From an uncultured Desulfovibrionaceae bacterium (GTDB lineage: Bacteria > Desulfobacterota > Desulfovibrionia > Desulfovibrionales > Desulfovibrionaceae), in assembly GCA_949741925.1 (NCBI GenBank), contig CATJOY010000045.1:1-49985 (forward strand): a stretch of DNA of 49,985 nucleotides. The letters are read 5' to 3'. Both the position numbers and the translations under genes were made by a program. Below the pieces are notes generated by a model. That model worked only from the letters and a program-made list of their open reading frames with translations. It was not told the origin of the DNA and searched no databases. Every line of letters begins with the position of its first letter. Positions within the stretch are counted from its first letter, which is position 1. This document shows positions 48,164-49,985 of the stretch, one piece after another.

Positions 48164-49330
48164 ATGCTGAAAGCTTTTATTTGCCTTGTTACGGCATTGT
48201 CCGTGTCTCCCGCTCGAGCAGCCTTGCCCACCCCTGATGAACAGCGGCTGCCGCCGCTTGAGGTCATGGTTGGTCAGATGATTATGACAGGCTTTCGCGG
48301 CACAGGACAGGCTCCGAAAAGCCCGGAATTTTCTTTGTTCTTGGAAGATGTGCGGTCAGGCAAAATCGGCGGCGTCATTCTTTTTGACCGCGACTGGACT
48401 ACCCAAAAAAACGGCCGAAATATTGTTTCACGCGAACAGGTACGCGCCCTCACCAAGCTACTCCAGCAGAATGCTCCCACGCCGCTGTTCATTGCCGTCG
48501 ACCAGGAGGGTGGTAAAGTCCGCCGCCTCAAACCGGAGCATGGCTTCCCGGAAATGCCTTCGGCCCGGCGCATGGGAACCCTATCCCCGGAAAATACGTA
48601 CCACGAAGCGTTGCGCATTGGCCAAGCTTTGCATGACGTGGGCATCAATCTGAATTTCGCTCCTGTAGCCGATACAGCCACAGCCGATTCTCCGGCCATA
48701 GCCCGGTTGGATCGCGCGTTTTCCACAGTTCCGTCAGAGGTTGCCGCTCATGCCGCGGCCTTTGCCAGGGGGCTCGGCAAGGCCGGCGTTGTGGCGGCCT
48801 ACAAACACTTTCCCGGGCACGGCAGCGCAGCTGCGGATTCCCACCACGGGTTTACCGACATCAGCACCAGTTGGAGTATTGATGAACTGTTGCCATACAC
48901 AACGGATCGCCTTCCCCGCGATAGTCTGTTGATGGTCATGACGGGCCACCTCTTTTTACGGCAGCGTGACGAGGCCCTCCCCGCAAGCCTTTCCCCCTCC
49001 ATTACCACGGAATTACTGCGGCAAGAACTTGGTTGGAACGGCGTGGTCATAACCGATGATCTCCAGATGGAGGCCATCGCCCGGTCATATAGCCAGGAAG
49101 AGAGCCTGCGCCTGGCCCTCCACGCCGGGGCGGATATTCTGCTCTTGGGCAATAATCTGTACTATGACCCACAGATAGGCCGGAAAATGCACGAAACCAT
49201 CATGCGCCTTGTGGAAAACGGAGAGATCAGTAAAGAGCGCATCATTACCTCATGGAAACGCATCATAAACCTGAACACGGCTATATCCCCGCCCCGGGCC
49301 CTTCAAGCCGCCGAAAGCAGTGAACAATGA
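48164..49330 (+). CDS. Exported family 3 beta-N-acetylhexosaminidase (NagZ-like)
   Basis: A 388-residue GH3 enzyme. DQEGGKVRRLK, KHFPGHGSAAADSHHG (with the mobile-loop His of NagZ) and VITDDLQMEAI (nucleophile Asp) match NagZ, which removes N-acetylglucosamine from peptidoglycan fragments. It has a signal peptide (MLKAFICLVTALSVSPARA, cut before ALPTP), so it acts outside the cytoplasm, unlike E. coli NagZ. ATG 48152 is an alternative start. Its stop overlaps the next gene's ATG (ATGA). Confidence 0.9.
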   Translation: MLKAFICLVTALSVSPARAALPTPDEQRLPPLEVMVGQMIMTGFRGTGQAPKSPEFSLFLEDVRSGKIGGVILFDRDWTTQKNGRNIVSREQVRALTKLLQQNAPTPLFIAVDQEGGKVRRLKPEHGFPEMPSARRMGTLSPENTYHEALRIGQALHDVGINLNFAPVADTATADSPAIARLDRAFSTVPSEVAAHAAAFARGLGKAGVVAAYKHFPGHGSAAADSHHGFTDISTSWSIDELLPYTTDRLPRDSLLMVMTGHLFLRQRDEALPASLSPSITTELLRQELGWNGVVITDDLQMEAIARSYSQEESLRLALHAGADILLLGNNLYYDPQIGRKMHETIMRLVENGEISKERIITSWKRIINLNTAISPPRALQAAESSEQ

Positions 49331-49985
49331 TCACAACCGCCACACTCATTGCCTTAGGCAAAGTTCTGCTGAGCTTCTGCATTATCTTGTTTTTCATTTA
49401 CAAACACAGAGTTCTCTGGTTCGCGATCCTTTGCGGAGCCGTTGCCATAGGGTTGCTGTTCGGACTGAGTCCACTTGCTGTCGCCTCCTCGTTTTTCCAG
49501 ACAACGTATGACGCCAGGTTCCTCTCCCTGGGGGTTATTGTTGTCGCTATTCTCCTTCTCTCATCCGTTCAAGAGGCAACGGGACAGGGCCAACGGCTGG
49601 TTGCCGGGCTTACCCCTTACCTGCGCTCCCCCAGACTGCGGCTGATCTTTTTTCCCGCGCTCATAGGGCTCTTGCCCATGCCGGGCGGGGCCATTTTCTC
49701 TTGCCCTATGGTACGCGACATTGCCCGAGGTTCAAACCTGAATGAGGGCAAACAAACGCTGATCAACTACTGGTTCAGACACATCTGGGAAATTTTTTGG
49801 CCGCTGTACCCGGGGTATATCCTGGCCTGTACGTTGGGCGACATCCCTTTCTCCCTACTTTGGAAATATACCTGGCCCATCGTCATTTCCAATATTATGG
49901 TCGGTATTCTTTTTTTCCTACGCGGTCCCATAGACTTGCCCGAACCAAGGGCTGACGGGGGTATCATTAGGCAGCCTCTCCGCAA
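49327..49985 (+). CDS. DUF401-family membrane protein, cut by window end
   Basis: The first 219 codons of a polytopic membrane protein. The frame stays open to the window edge. Conserved DUF401 features are LPMPGGAIFSCPMV and NYWFRHIWEIFWPLYPG; at least five hydrophobic segments are visible. The ATG at 49327 overlaps the nagZ-like stop by 4 bases, so the genes are coupled. The function of DUF401 proteins is unknown; transport is likely from their topology. Confidence 0.9.
   Translation, partial: MITTATLIALGKVLLSFCIILFFIYKHRVLWFAILCGAVAIGLLFGLSPLAVASSFFQTTYDARFLSLGVIVVAILLLSSVQEATGQGQRLVAGLTPYLRSPRLRLIFFPALIGLLPMPGGAIFSCPMVRDIARGSNLNEGKQTLINYWFRHIWEIFWPLYPGYILACTLGDIPFSLLWKYTWPIVISNIMVGILFFLRGPIDLPEPRADGGIIRQPLR

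Overview
This window looks like a chromosomal stretch from a member of the Desulfovibrionales (Desulfovibrio, Bilophila or a relative). The best support is adenylate kinase, whose LID carries Cys129-X5-His135-X15-Cys151-X2-Cys154, the same pattern and numbering I know for the metal-binding enzyme of Desulfovibrio gigas. Other support comes from the tpiA-secG-tRNA-Leu block, the GAF/mreB pair, the V4R plus GGDEF pair, and a chemotaxis operon with a ParA and a HEAT-repeat protein. No phage genes, insertion sequences, rRNA or CRISPR array were recognised. The taxonomic call is inference from gene content, not from a marker search.

Layout. Bases 1-7.2 kb lie mostly on the minus strand: tRNA-Leu, secG, tpiA, rimI, an inositol monophosphatase, mreB and a double-GAF protein, with one plus-strand Nudix-like gene whose catalytic box is degenerate. 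Bases 7.2-14.8 kb lie on the plus strand: a large unknown protein, rsmE, rarA coupled to a PlsC-type acyltransferase, then rsfS, gpmI and a small zinc-ribbon protein. Bases 15-27 kb return to the minus strand: adk, three glycosyltransferases, uvrB, ligA, dapB, a NAD synthetase whose glutaminase cysteine is replaced by glycine, a double-ACT protein and an unknown protein. Bases 27.4-29.5 kb hold a TSUP permease and an MFS transporter on the plus strand.

Bases 29.6-38.4 kb form one tightly packed minus-strand chemotaxis operon, cheB-HEAT-cheR-parA-cheW-cheY-cheA. It encodes receptor adaptation enzymes, a kinase with two complete HPt domains and a third HPt-like domain lacking its histidine, a coupling protein, a response regulator and a ParA ATPase that could position the array. 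No receptor gene is present. Next come tRNA-Pro(CGG) and a minus-strand V4R/GGDEF pair; the GGDEF gene has an in-frame amber codon at a conserved position. Bases 40.7-46 kb form a likely catabolic operon (TSUP permease, cyclic-amidohydrolase-type enzyme, DcuC-like carrier, M20 hydrolase). The right end has a glycosyltransferase-TPR fusion, an exported NagZ-like glycosidase and the start of a DUF401 membrane protein that runs off the edge.

The features most worth a second look are the chemotaxis operon with its unusual CheA, the amber codon in the GGDEF gene, the NadE Cys-to-Gly change, the unrecognised 580-residue protein, the amidohydrolase cluster, and the homopolymer tracts and shared inverted-repeat motif around adk and at the start of the acyltransferase gene.
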